From Sphingomonas sp. SORGH_AS_0950 (lineage in GTDB: Bacteria; Pseudomonadota; Alphaproteobacteria; Sphingomonadales; Sphingomonadaceae), in assembly GCF_030818415.1 (NCBI RefSeq), contig NZ_JAUTAE010000001.1:2878001-2942000 (forward strand): a stretch of DNA of 64,000 nt, given 5' to 3'. The translations under genes and the position numbers were made by a program. Below are positions 45,214-55,640 of the stretch, piece by piece. The notes beneath the pieces were generated by a model. The model was given only the letters and a program-made list of their open reading frames with translations, searched no databases and had not been told where the DNA came from. Position 1 is the first letter of the stretch, and the number at the start of each line of letters is the position of its first letter.

Positions 45214-46331
45214 GCGGCGGTATCTGCTGGGTCCATGTCGGCGACCTGCATCTGGACGCGGATGATGGCTGGCAAAGCCTGGACCGGCTGCGCGCCATCG
45301 TGGCGCAGGTGAATGCGCGGATCGGCGAGGCGGCGGACTTCGTCTTCCTGCCAGGCGACAATGCCAATCACGGCATGCCCGAACAATATGCCCGGATGCT
45401 GGACGCGCTGGCGCCGCTGTCGCGACCCTGGCGGATCATCCCCGGCGACCATGATTTCGAGCCGGGCGATCTCACCGCCTATGAGGCCGCCATCCCCGGG
45501 GCCAACCAGCCCGAGACGGAGGTGATCGCCGGGCATCGCTGCCTGTTCTTCGACATCGTATCGGCGGGCGCGGGCGGGCCGGATTTCCGGCTGACCATGC
45601 ACGACCGCAACCGGCTGGCCGAGGAACTCGCGCGGGCCAAGGCGGCGGGGCAGGTGCCGCTGGTCTTCATGCACGCCTATCCCGGCGATCTGGCCGCCGA
45701 TGGCGAGACGATCGCGCGCCAGCTCATCGATGGCGAGGTCGCCTTCGTCGATACCGGCCATACCCATTATAACGAGCTGCTGAACGATGGCCGGGTCATC
45801 TATGGCGCGACCCGCTCGACCGGGCAGATCGAGGAGGATGGCGGCGCGGCGGGCTTCACCATCGTCCATGTCCAGGACCGGGTGGTCAGCTGGCGCTTCC
45901 GACGGCTGGATGCACCCTGGCCGCATGTCCAGATCGTGGGCCCCGGCGATGTCCGCCTGATCACCCGGCCGACCGACCCGCATCAGGTCCCCCGGCCGGG
46001 CCCGGTGACGATCACGGCCAGGCTGTTCGGCGCCGATGCCGATGCGGTGCCGATGGTTGCGGCCGATGGCGGCGCGGCGACGCCGATGACGCGCGGGGAG
46101 GATGGATCGTGGCACGCCGCAGTGACGCTCGACGCCGGGCTGCACGCGGTCGAGGTGGCGTGCGGCGAAGGGCGCGATCGCATCGACTGTCTGGTCCGGG
46201 GCATGGACGCGATCCCCAAGCGGCGCCTGCCCGTCGCGCCGGGCGAGGATTGCCATGCGATCGGCCCCTGGCCTATCGCCGGGATCGACGGGGCCCGGCT
46301 GGGGCCGAACAAGAATGGATGCGGATGGTGA
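45210..46331 (+). CDS. Calcineurin-like metallophosphoesterase
   Basis: 373 residues. The metallophosphoesterase motif set is complete, with one variation: GDLHLD (motif I), FLPGDNANHG (II), IIPGDHDFE (III, GDHD instead of GNHD), VFMHAYPGDL (IV) and DTGHTHYNEL (V). The C-terminal about 110 residues form a separate beta-rich domain. There is no signal peptide, so it is cytoplasmic. The nearest known architectures are cAMP-phosphodiesterase CpdA-like and purple-phosphatase-like enzymes. It is coupled to the MFS gene upstream (ATGA) and the permease downstream (13-nt overlap), which suggests a joint function. Confidence 0.88.
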   Translation: MSGGICWVHVGDLHLDADDGWQSLDRLRAIVAQVNARIGEAADFVFLPGDNANHGMPEQYARMLDALAPLSRPWRIIPGDHDFEPGDLTAYEAAIPGANQPETEVIAGHRCLFFDIVSAGAGGPDFRLTMHDRNRLAEELARAKAAGQVPLVFMHAYPGDLAADGETIARQLIDGEVAFVDTGHTHYNELLNDGRVIYGATRSTGQIEEDGGAAGFTIVHVQDRVVSWRFRRLDAPWPHVQIVGPGDVRLITRPTDPHQVPRPGPVTITARLFGADADAVPMVAADGGAATPMTRGEDGSWHAAVTLDAGLHAVEVACGEGRDRIDCLVRGMDAIPKRRLPVAPGEDCHAIGPWPIAGIDGARLGPNKNGCGW

Positions 46332-47578
46332 CTCTGGCGACGGGTGCGACCTGGGCGATTGCGGGTCTGTCGACCGCCGGAGTCATCGCGCGGCCGATGC
46401 GCTGGCCCGAATGGATCTGGGCGGTGGCGGGGGCGGCGCTGCTGATCCTGCTCGGCCTGATGCCGCTCGGGCAAGCGGGGCAGGCGGTGGCCAAGGGGGG
46501 CGACGTCTATCTGTTCCTGATCGGCATGATGCTGCTCAGCGAGACGGCGCGCGAGCATGGCGCGTTCGACTGGATCGCCGCCACGGCGGTCAACGCGGCG
46601 AAGGGATCGCGCGCGCGGCTCTTCGCGCTGGTCTATGCGACCGGGGTGGTCGTCACGACCTTCATGTCCAATGACGCGACCGCCGTCGTGCTGACCCCGG
46701 CGGTCTTCGTCGCGGCGAAGAAGGCGAAGGCCGACCCGCTGCCGCTGCTGTTCGCCTGCGCGCTGATCGCCAATGCCGCCAGCTTCGTCCTGCCGATCTC
46801 CAACCCCGCCAATCTGGTCCTTTATGGCGGGCATATGCCGCCGCTGGGCGCGTGGATGGCGGCCTTCGCGCTGCCCTCGATCGGGTCGATCGTCGTGACC
46901 TTCCTGGTGCTGCGGACCATCGAGCGGCAGCGGATCGCGGGCGGTTGCGAGCGCGACGTCGCGCGCGACCCGCTGACCAATGGCGGCAAGCTGGCGATTG
47001 CGGGCATCGTGCTGACCGCGCTGCTCCTCCTCACCATGTCGGCGCTGGACGAGCCGCTGGGGTTGCCGACCGCGATCGCGGGGATCGCGACGGCGGTGAT
47101 CGTGTCGCTGCTGGCGGGACGCTCGCCGCTGACGCTGGCGCGGTCGGTGAGCTGGGGCGTGCTGCCGCTGGTCGCCGGGCTGTTCGTGCTGGTCGAAGCG
47201 CTCGACCGGACGGGGGTGATCGCCTGGGTCGCGAGCGGCCTGCGCGGCATGCTGGCCGATCCGACACGCGCGGCGGCGGTGTCGGGCACGGTGCTGGCGT
47301 TCGGCAGCAACCTGATGAACAACCTGCCCGCCGGGCTGATCGCGAGCAGCGCGATCGCCCAGGCGCAGCCGCCGCAGATCGTCACCGACGCGCTGCTGAT
47401 CGGTGTCGATCTGGGGCCCAACCTGTCGGTGACGGGCTCGCTGGCGACGATCCTGTGGCTTCAGGCGATCCGGCGCGAGGGGGAGGATGTCGGCTTCCTC
47501 GCCTTCCTCAAGATCGGCGCGGTGGCGATGCCGCTGGCGTTGCTGGCGGCGCTGGGGATTCGGTTGCTGATCGGGTGA
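46319..47578 (+). CDS. ArsB/NhaD-type (ion transporter superfamily) permease
   Basis: 419 residues with about 10-12 predicted transmembrane segments and the ion-transporter signatures GGDVYLFLIGMMLLSETAREHGAFDWIA, TFMSNDATAVVLTPAVFVAAKKAK, ISNPANLVLYGG, MNNLPAGLIASSAIAQ and GVDLGPNLSVTGSLATILWL. The NDA, NPAN and NNLP motifs are those of ArsB arsenite permeases and related SLC13-type carriers. Start choice is ATG 46319 (or 46325); both lie within the phosphoesterase gene end. It may export arsenite or another oxyanion; specificity is inferred. Confidence 0.88.
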   Translation: MRMVTLATGATWAIAGLSTAGVIARPMRWPEWIWAVAGAALLILLGLMPLGQAGQAVAKGGDVYLFLIGMMLLSETAREHGAFDWIAATAVNAAKGSRARLFALVYATGVVVTTFMSNDATAVVLTPAVFVAAKKAKADPLPLLFACALIANAASFVLPISNPANLVLYGGHMPPLGAWMAAFALPSIGSIVVTFLVLRTIERQRIAGGCERDVARDPLTNGGKLAIAGIVLTALLLLTMSALDEPLGLPTAIAGIATAVIVSLLAGRSPLTLARSVSWGVLPLVAGLFVLVEALDRTGVIAWVASGLRGMLADPTRAAAVSGTVLAFGSNLMNNLPAGLIASSAIAQAQPPQIVTDALLIGVDLGPNLSVTGSLATILWLQAIRREGEDVGFLAFLKIGAVAMPLALLAALGIRLLIG

Positions 47579-47605
47579 AAGTCCGTGGGTGAGGGGGGGC
47601 GTGCG

Positions 47606-47678
47606 CTTCGACTTCGCTCAGCGTGAACGGAGTGGGGGAAGGGAGCCCAACCTCCGTTCAGCCTGAGCGAAGTCGAAG
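47606..47678. repeat. REP-like palindromic element, copy 2
   Basis: The arms CTTCGACTTCGCTCAGCGTG.. and ..CCTGAGCGAAGTCGAAG are inverted, flanking a GGGG-rich centre. It is nearly the same as 11814-11887 and, like it, is followed by GCCAAGGG in the gap between two convergent genes. Confidence 0.9.
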
Positions 47679-47687
47679 GCCAAGGGC

Positions 47688-48911
47688 CTAGAGCGCCGCC
47701 AGATCGATCGCCCCGTTCTTGTCGAGCCACTGCCCCGCCTCCGGCATCGGGTATTTCAGCCCGGTGGCGCAGTTGAACAGCACCACCCGTTCATCCTCGT
47801 CGACCAGATTGTCGCGCACCGCCTGCTTGTACGCCGCCAGTGTCGCCCCGCCCTCGGGGCAGAGCAGCAACCCGTCCCGCTTCGCGCAGTCCTCCACCGC
47901 CTTCAGGATCGCCGGATCGCCGACCGCCAGCGCCGCGCCGCCGGACTCGCGCACCGCACGCAGGATCAGGAAGTCGCCGATCGCCTTGGGCACCCGGATG
48001 CCCGCCGCCACCGTCGCGGCGTCCTCCCAGCGTTCGGCATGCTCCTCACCCGCCTCATAGGCGCGGACGATGGGCGCGCAGCCGCTGGCCTGGACCGCAT
48101 ACATGCGCGGTCGCCTGGACCCGATCCAGCCCAGCCGCTCCATCTCGTCGAACGCCTTCCACATGCCGATCAGGCCGGTGCCGCCGCCGGTCGGATAGAA
48201 GATCGCATCGGGCAGTTCCCAGCCCAGCTGCGCGGCCAGTTCCAGCCCCATCGTCTTCTTGCCCTCGATCCGATAGGGCTCCTTCAGCGTCGAGAAGTCG
48301 AACCAGCGCCCCTCCGCCGCGCCGCGCCCGACGATCGCGCCGCATTCGTCGATCTGGCCGTTGACCCGCCATACGCGCGCGCCCTGCGCGGCGATCTCGC
48401 GGACATTCACTTCCGGCGTTTCCTCGGGGCACAGGATCACCGTCTCGATCCCGCACCGCGCGGCATAGGCGGCCAGCGCCGCGCCCGCATTGCCGTTGGT
48501 CGGCATCGCGATCCGGGTCACGCCCAGCTCGCGCGCCATCGCCACCGCCATGACCAGCCCGCGCGCCTTGAACGATCCGGTGGGCAGCCGCCCCTCGTCC
48601 TTGACCAGCACCGATCCGCCGCCCGAGCGGGGAATCGGGATCAGCGGCGTCTCGATCTCGCCCAGCGACACGATGCTCCCGGTGCGCCGGACGGGCAGCA
48701 GCTCGCGCCAGCGCCACAGATCGGTGTCGCGTGCGGCGATCGCATCGCGCGACACCGCGCGGCCCATCGCCTCCAGATCATACCGCACCAGCAGCGGACG
48801 GCCCGCGCGCGACAGGCCGTGGAGCCGGTCCGCCTCATAGCGTTCGCCGGTCAGCGAGCATTCCAGATGGGTGACGAAGGTCGGGCGGTCTTCGGTGAGG
48901 TTGCGGTTCAT
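47688..48911 (-). CDS. thrC: Threonine synthase (PLP-dependent, fold type II)
   Basis: 407 residues. The PLP-binding Lys is in LPTGSFKARG; MPTNGNAGAALAAYAARCGIETVILCPEE and the phosphate-binding loop YPTGGGTGLIGMWKAFDEM are diagnostic, as is the C-terminal LFNCATGLKYP. An N-terminal zinc-ribbon-like lead (THLECSLTGERYEADRLHGLSRAGRPLLVRYD) marks the shorter, allosteric/plant-like group. It catalyses the last step of threonine synthesis from O-phosphohomoserine. The neighbours are not other threonine genes. Confidence 0.94.
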   Translation of the reverse strand: MNRNLTEDRPTFVTHLECSLTGERYEADRLHGLSRAGRPLLVRYDLEAMGRAVSRDAIAARDTDLWRWRELLPVRRTGSIVSLGEIETPLIPIPRSGGGSVLVKDEGRLPTGSFKARGLVMAVAMARELGVTRIAMPTNGNAGAALAAYAARCGIETVILCPEETPEVNVREIAAQGARVWRVNGQIDECGAIVGRGAAEGRWFDFSTLKEPYRIEGKKTMGLELAAQLGWELPDAIFYPTGGGTGLIGMWKAFDEMERLGWIGSRRPRMYAVQASGCAPIVRAYEAGEEHAERWEDAATVAAGIRVPKAIGDFLILRAVRESGGAALAVGDPAILKAVEDCAKRDGLLLCPEGGATLAAYKQAVRDNLVDEDERVVLFNCATGLKYPMPEAGQWLDKNGAIDLAAL

Positions 48912-48951
48912 GGGGTCAGCCTATCGGCCGAAACCGCCCGACGCCATAGGC

Positions 48952-49404
48952 TTAGCCCGGGCTCGCCGCCGATCCCGCGAGCAGCCCGCCATCGATGTTG
49001 AACGCCGCGCCGGTGACATAGGTCGCCTCGTCCGAGGCCAGCATCACCGCGATCGCGGCGACCTCGTCGGGTTCGCCGAAGCGTTTCAGCGGGGTATCGG
49101 CGACCAGCGCCGCCATGCGCGCCGCGCGGTCGGGCCCGTCGCCCAGCATCGGTTCCCAGATCGGGGTCAGGATCGCGGCCGGGTGGATCGAATTGCAGCG
49201 GATCGTCCAGCCCGCCTGCGCGCAATAGAGCGCGACCGTCTTGCTGTGGTTGCGGATCGCCGCCTTGGACGAGGCATAGGCCGCCGCCGCCGGAATCCCG
49301 ACCAGCCCGGAGCGCGACGAGATGTTGATGATCGATCCGCTGCCCTTCGCCTTCATCGCGCCGATGGCATAGCGACAGCCCAGGAAGGTGCCGTCCGGGA
49401 AAAC
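48952..49404 (-). pseudogene. SDR oxidoreductase, 5'-truncated
   Basis: The frame retains only the C-terminal two thirds of an [54 protein letters not shown] (Ser, Tyr-x-x-x-Lys present), [18 protein letters not shown] and the end [31 protein letters not shown]. The Rossmann GxxxGxG and NAG parts, about 110 residues, are missing. Homology stops near 49404, followed by a TGA 30 nt further, about 60 nt from a MITE-like element. The remaining frame starts at 49356 (M) but lacks cofactor binding, so it is probably dead. Confidence 0.8.
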
Positions 49405-49759
49405 CTGTGCCGCGTCAGCGGTGCCGCTGGATCATTTCGAAAACTCCCGTTCGATCGCGTCTTCTAGGGCGGATCGACATTCAGTATTGCGTCTTCTTCC
49501 CCTCTCCCCTGGACAGGGGAGAGGGTTAGCGAAGCTTGCCAGCCTGCTGGCTAGCGCAGCTTGGGTGAGGGGTTGAGCGAGCCCAAAGGCTCGCGCGCTC
49601 GCTTCGCGAGCGCCCACCCCTCACCCAGCTCCGACTAAGCCTTTGCTCTCGCAAAGACCAAGTCTGCGCAACCCTCTCCCCTCTGCGAGGGGCGAGGGAC
49701 GGAAAGGCGTCGCTGAATGTCGATCGGCCCTAACACGAATGGCGCGGGTCATCACCCCT
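49405..49759. other. Gene-free stretch holding the MITE-like element
   Basis: Apart from the element at 49465-49732, this 355-nt region holds about 60 nt of unique sequence next to the truncated SDR and about 27 nt next to the DUF2238 gene. No promoter or coding sequence is evident. Confidence 0.5.
49465..49732. mobile_element. MITE-like element with 20-bp terminal inverted repeats
   Basis: It begins TAGGGCGGATCGACATTCAG and ends with its inverted copy CTGAATGTCGATCGGCCCTA, one mismatch in 20. Both ends are bounded by TA, as expected for TA-targeting (IS630/Tc1-like) elements. The 268-bp interior contains no ORF but several nested GC-rich inverted repeats (CCCTCTCCC..GGGAGAGGG, GCGAGC..GCTCGC). 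No transposase gene is near, so it would be non-autonomous. Confidence 0.7.
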
Positions 49760-50305
49760 TCAGCGCTTCCATCGAATCAACTGCCGATCGTGCAGCCGCG
49801 ACAAAGTCAGCAGCGCGGTCGCCGCGCCGATCAGGCACATCAGCATGTCCCATTGCGTGTCCCAGACATCGCCCTGCGTGCCCAGAAACGCCTCCGCCCC
49901 CTGGCCCAGCGCCAAGGCAGCGGCGAATTCGATCAGCTCATAGATGGCGCTGACCGCCAGGCAGCAGGCGAGGACGAGAAAGGTCGTCAGCCCGCCGCGC
50001 GGCAACCCACCCCGCCGGATCAACGCCTCGCGAAACACGATGGCGGGCACGAAGCCCTGCGCGAAATGGCCGAGCCGGTCATAGGGATTACGTGCCAGAT
50101 GCAGCCAGTCCTGAACCCAGGCCCCGGCGGGCACCCGCGCATAGCTATAGGCCCCGCCCAGCATCAGGATCAGCGCCGGCGCGACCTCCATCGCCCAGGT
50201 CGCCCGGTCGAACGGCCGCCACCCCGACGCGACCAGCCCCGCCGCCCAGATCAGGGTCAGCAGCACCAGCCGCCGGTCGTCGCGCTTCCATCGTTCCCGT
50301 TGCAT
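49760..50305 (-). CDS. DUF2238 (YjdF-like) integral membrane protein
   Basis: 181 residues from the ATG at 50305 (ATG 50335 adds ten basic residues). Five or six membrane helices. DUF2238-type sequence is LHLARNPYDRLGHFAQGFVPAIVFREALIRRG, then AIYELIEFAAALALGQGAEAFLGTQGDVWDTQWDMLMCLIGA. The conserved D-x-x-GH-x-x-Q-G-F, Y-E-x-x-E and D-x-W-D-x-x-W-D-M are all present. The protein is predicted to be a multi-pass inner-membrane protein of unknown function. No signal or partner is evident. Confidence 0.88.
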   Translation of the reverse strand: MQRERWKRDDRRLVLLTLIWAAGLVASGWRPFDRATWAMEVAPALILMLGGAYSYARVPAGAWVQDWLHLARNPYDRLGHFAQGFVPAIVFREALIRRGGLPRGGLTTFLVLACCLAVSAIYELIEFAAALALGQGAEAFLGTQGDVWDTQWDMLMCLIGAATALLTLSRLHDRQLIRWKR

Positions 50306-50408
50306 GCGCCGACGATAGCGGCGTGGCGACTCCATGCAACGCCCGCACCGGATTGCCGGGGGCGCTCGCGGGTGCCAAGGACACTGCTGACAATATAAGG
50401 GACCGGCG

Positions 50409-51152
50409 ATGATCGTGCGCGGCGATGAGTTTCAGGATGTCGAGGTGCCGGGCAGCGGCGCGATGCGGGTCCACCTGATCCGCCCGGCGGTCGAGGGGCG
50501 CTTTCCCGCCATCCTGCTATTTTCCGAAATCTATCAGGTGACCGCGCCGATCCGGCGGCTGGCGACGATGCTGGCGGGGCAGGGCTATGTCGTCGGCATC
50601 CCCGAGGTCTATCACGAATATGAGCCCGCCGGCACGGTGCTGGCCTATGACAAGCCGGGCACCGATCGCGGCAACGACCTGAAATTCACCAAGCCGGTCG
50701 CGGCCTATGACGCCGATGCGATGGCGGCGCTGACCGCGCTGGCGGCGCATCCGGCGTGCAACGGGCGGCTGGGCACGTTCGGCGTGTGCCTGGGCGGGCA
50801 TCTGGCCTATCGCGCCGCGCTCGACCCGCGCGTCTCGGCGGCGGCGTGCTTCTATGCCACCGACATCCATTCGGGCACGCTGGGCGAGGGGCGCAGCGAC
50901 GACAGCCTGGCGCGGATGGACGAGCTGAAGGCCGAGGCGATGTTCGTCTGGGGGCGGCAGGACCCGCATGTCCCCTATGCCGGACGCGAGGCGATCCGCG
51001 CCCGGCTGGAAGCGGTCGGTGCCAGCTATGAATGGCATGAGGTGAACGGCCAGCACGCCTTTCTGCGCGACGAGGGGCCGCGCTACGACCCCGCGTTGTT
51101 CCTCCAGGCGATGCAATGGACCCTGGCGCTCTATGCGCGGGCGCTGCGTTGA
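50409..51152 (+). CDS. Dienelactone hydrolase family protein
   Basis: 247 residues in the dienelactone hydrolase clan of alpha/beta-hydrolases: FPAILLFSEIYQVTAPIRRLATMLAGQGYVVGIPEVYH, the nucleophilic Cys in GTFGVCLGGHLAYRAA (G-x-C-x-G-G), Asp in FVWGRQDPHVPYAGR, and His in NGQHAFLRDEG. Cys rather than Ser as nucleophile is the family hallmark. The enzymes hydrolyse dienelactones or related lactones during aromatic degradation, but no aromatic catabolic neighbours are present here, so the substrate is unclear. Confidence 0.92.
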   Translation: MIVRGDEFQDVEVPGSGAMRVHLIRPAVEGRFPAILLFSEIYQVTAPIRRLATMLAGQGYVVGIPEVYHEYEPAGTVLAYDKPGTDRGNDLKFTKPVAAYDADAMAALTALAAHPACNGRLGTFGVCLGGHLAYRAALDPRVSAAACFYATDIHSGTLGEGRSDDSLARMDELKAEAMFVWGRQDPHVPYAGREAIRARLEAVGASYEWHEVNGQHAFLRDEGPRYDPALFLQAMQWTLALYARALR

Positions 51153-51242
51153 TCGCCCTTCGGTATCGTCCCGAAATCGCGGCACATTTGCGGATGTTTA
51201 ACCCTTTGTGACCGATATGGGCGGAAACGAGACCGCCCTTCC

Positions 51243-51842
51243 ATGATCCTTCGTCCCCCCTCGCTTCGTCGCGCACGCGCCCGGCGCTCGGTCCTGAGCG
51301 ATCGGCGGGGGGCCGCGATCGTCGAATTCGCGCTGGTCGCGGCGCCGTTCCTCGCGCTGCTGCTGGCGATCCTGCAGACCAGCCTTGCCTATCTGGCGCA
51401 GGAATCGCTCGAAACCGCGGTCGAGGTCGCGGCGCGCGGCATCGTGACCGGACAGACCCAGTCGGCGGACATCAAGTCCCTGGCGCAGGGGATGACCCAG
51501 GCGCAGCTCGCCGAGCGGTTTCGCAAGTCGGGCTGCGCGCAACTGCCCATCTTCCTGTCCTGCTCGCGGCTCTATGTCGATGTGAAGAGCGCGCCCGGCG
51601 GCGGGCTGGCTATCGCGCCGCTCGATCTGCGTCTCGATGCCAATGGCAATCTGCGTCTCGATGCCAATGGCAAATTGTCCGCGCCGCTGTCCTATAGCCT
51701 GGGCGAGCAGGGGGCGGTCGTGATCGTGCGGTTCGTCTATGTGTGGCCGATGCGGATCACGCCGCAGCCCGATCTGAGCGGCAATGCCGGTTCGTCGATC
51801 CTGATGGCGACATCGGTGTCCAAGTCGGAACCCTATACGTGA
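51243..51842 (+). CDS. TadE-family pilus assembly protein
   Basis: 199 residues with the TadE hallmark: an N-terminal basic lead (PSLRRARARRSVLSDRRGAAIVEFALVAAPFLALLLAILQTSLAY) in which G-A-A-x-V-E-F-A-L leads into a single transmembrane helix. Pseudopilin-like TadE and TadF proteins are minor components of Flp/Tad pili. A tandem 24-nt duplication (LRLDANG-repeats) is seen at 51627-51674. Its stop overlaps the next start at GTGA. Three Tad-like genes follow each other (51243-53706), but no other Tad genes (CpaF, RcpA, prepilin) are in the window. Confidence 0.9.
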   Translation: MILRPPSLRRARARRSVLSDRRGAAIVEFALVAAPFLALLLAILQTSLAYLAQESLETAVEVAARGIVTGQTQSADIKSLAQGMTQAQLAERFRKSGCAQLPIFLSCSRLYVDVKSAPGGGLAIAPLDLRLDANGNLRLDANGKLSAPLSYSLGEQGAVVIVRFVYVWPMRITPQPDLSGNAGSSILMATSVSKSEPYT

Positions 51843-52384
51843 GGCGGCGGGTCCTGGCGACGATGCGAGGCGACACGCGCGGGGTCGCCCTCGTCGAATT
51901 CGCGCTGATCCTGCCGGTGATGCTGTTGCTCTATCTGGGCGGCGTCCAGCTCCAGGACGGGATCGCCTGCAATCGCAAGGTGACGATCGCCACCCGCGCG
52001 GCGGCCGACCTGATCGCGCAGAACACGACCGGCATCATGTCGGCCGCCGAGGTCCAGGACAATCTGGTCGCGGCCGCGCAGGTGCTGCAACCCTATGCCG
52101 CCGACAAGGCGCGCTTCCGGATCACCGAGATCGCGACCGATGCCCGCGGCAACACGACCGTGCAGTGGAGCCGGGGACTGAACACCGCCGGCTATGCCGT
52201 CGGCACCACCCTTGCGGTTCCGGCCGCGATGCGCGGTGCGGGCACCTATTTCCTGCTCGCCGAGGTCAGCTACGCCTATTCCCCTCCGGTATCGTTCGGC
52301 ACCATCGGCCCGATGACCTTCCAGGATCGTCTGTTCATGGTGCCGCGCAATACCGACAAGATCGATTGTTCGAACTGCCAATGA
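51839..52384 (+). CDS. Second TadE-like (TadF-type) pilus protein
   Basis: 181 residues from a GTG overlapping the previous stop (an ATG at 51863 is an alternative). The same motif, DTRGVALVEFALILPVMLLLYLGGVQLQ, puts the first 25 residues in the TadE/TadF class. The remaining part is periplasmic and ends NTDKIDCSNCQ with a C-x-x-C. It is translationally coupled to both neighbours. TadF-like proteins assist pilus biogenesis. Confidence 0.88.
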   Translation: MRRRVLATMRGDTRGVALVEFALILPVMLLLYLGGVQLQDGIACNRKVTIATRAAADLIAQNTTGIMSAAEVQDNLVAAAQVLQPYAADKARFRITEIATDARGNTTVQWSRGLNTAGYAVGTTLAVPAAMRGAGTYFLLAEVSYAYSPPVSFGTIGPMTFQDRLFMVPRNTDKIDCSNCQ

Positions 52385-53706
52385 TCCGTCGCATCCTGTC
52401 CGTCCGCCTGCTTCGCGCGGCGCTTCGCCATCGTCGCGGGAACGTGATGATGCTGTTCGCCCTGGCCCTGCCGGTGCTGACCTTCGCCATCGGCATGGGG
52501 GTCGACTATGCGCGCGCGATGAAGGCCCAGACCAAGCTCAACGCGATCGCCGATGCGGCGGCGCTCTCGGCGGTCAGCAAGGCCAAGCTGGGCGTCAGCG
52601 ACAGCGATGCGGCAGCCTATGCGGCCCAGGTCTTCCAGGCGCAGGCCAAGGGCCTCGGCGGGGAGGGGGCCATCCAGATCACCGGGCTGACCGTGCAGGC
52701 GCCGACCGACGCCAACGGACGGCGCAACGCCACGGTGAAATACACTGCCACATCCTCGAACGCCTTCGCCCAGATATTGGGGCTCAAGACCCTGCCCATA
52801 TCGGGCCTGTCGGCCACCACCAACGCGGTGGCGCCCGATATCGACTTCTACATGGTGCTGGACGTCTCGGCCTCGATGGCGCTGCCGACGACCTCGGCGG
52901 GGCTGGCCAAGGTGGCGCAGAGCAACAGCCAGGGCTGCAAATTCGCCTGTCATTCCCAGGCCGATCAGACCGGGCGCGATGCGAACGGCCGGATAACGGA
53001 CCTGTACGGGGTCGCGACATCCTATGGCCTGACCCTGCGCATCGATGACGAGGGCACCGCCCTGTCGCGCCTGAGCACGAATATCCGCAGCGCGTCGAGC
53101 AAGAACGGCGCGGCATATCGGGCGGCGGTGGTGACCTTTCGCGGCAAGGGCGGCATCACCGTTCTGACGAAGCGGACATCGGACATGACGATCGTGGCCA
53201 GCAAGGCCAAGACGTTGAAGGTGCCGCTATACTACACCAACAACTGCCCGACCCGCGCCTGCGATCCGGACGAGGTCGGCTTTGGCGACAGGGACTCGGC
53301 GCATAGCGACATCCTGAGCTGGATGCGCGACAATATGGAAACGCCGGGCAGCGGCACCGACAACCAGGCTCCGCAGGGCGTGATGTTCATCGTCACCGAC
53401 GGCATGCGGGACGAGGCCCGCGCCAATGGCCGACCCGAGGTGGCGATCGACACGACGCTTTGCGATGCGATCAAGGCCCGCAACATCCGTATCGCGGTTC
53501 TCTATACCGAGTATCTGCGCGAAGCGATGGACAACCACAGTTGGTCCCAGAAGAATGTCGCGCCCTATCTGTACCAGGTCGAACCGGCGTTGCAGAAATG
53601 CGCTTCGCCCGGCCTGTATACCAAGGTCACGACCGACCAGGACATCTTCGCCGCCATGGATGGCCTGTTCCAGAGCGCCGTGGCGACCGCGCGCATCACC
53701 CGGTAG
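52381..53706 (+). CDS. TadG-like pilus assembly protein with VWA domain
   Basis: 441 residues. The N-terminal TadG/TadE-like signature is RHRRGNVMMLFALALPVLTFAIGMGVDYARAMKAQTKLNAIADAAALSAV, followed by a von Willebrand factor A domain with MIDAS residues in VLDVSASMALP (D-x-S-x-S) and a later FIVTDGMRDE metal site. The VWA domain has extra insertions with Cys-containing loops (GCKFACHSQ; NNCPTRACDPDE). TadG-like proteins sit in the inner membrane and are thought to contribute to tight adherence. It overlaps the preceding gene by 4 nt. Confidence 0.9.
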   Translation: MIRRILSVRLLRAALRHRRGNVMMLFALALPVLTFAIGMGVDYARAMKAQTKLNAIADAAALSAVSKAKLGVSDSDAAAYAAQVFQAQAKGLGGEGAIQITGLTVQAPTDANGRRNATVKYTATSSNAFAQILGLKTLPISGLSATTNAVAPDIDFYMVLDVSASMALPTTSAGLAKVAQSNSQGCKFACHSQADQTGRDANGRITDLYGVATSYGLTLRIDDEGTALSRLSTNIRSASSKNGAAYRAAVVTFRGKGGITVLTKRTSDMTIVASKAKTLKVPLYYTNNCPTRACDPDEVGFGDRDSAHSDILSWMRDNMETPGSGTDNQAPQGVMFIVTDGMRDEARANGRPEVAIDTTLCDAIKARNIRIAVLYTEYLREAMDNHSWSQKNVAPYLYQVEPALQKCASPGLYTKVTTDQDIFAAMDGLFQSAVATARITR

Positions 53707-53742
53707 GATGCGCGCGGGGCGCGGGGGCGCGGGGGCGCGGGG
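53707..53742. other. Short convergent gap with G-rich direct repeats
   Basis: The gap between tadG and uup consists of repeated GGGGGCGCG-type units, roughly 30 nt of G/C-only sequence. It could stall polymerases or act as a terminator. No hairpin is obvious. Confidence 0.5.
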
Positions 53743-55527
<1,785 letters not shown>

Positions 55528-55640
55528 GATGGATTGGCAGTTAGGCGCGAAGGGGGAACCCGGCAAGCGCTCCATGCGCTGTCGCACGGCTGCATGATCC
55601 ATTCAGAGGCTGTTCAACGGTTTCCCGCTATGCCAGTTTC

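Noticed and set aside
49465..49732. CRISPR array
   Set aside because: The palindromes are inverted and unequally spaced, with no regularly repeated direct units or spacers.
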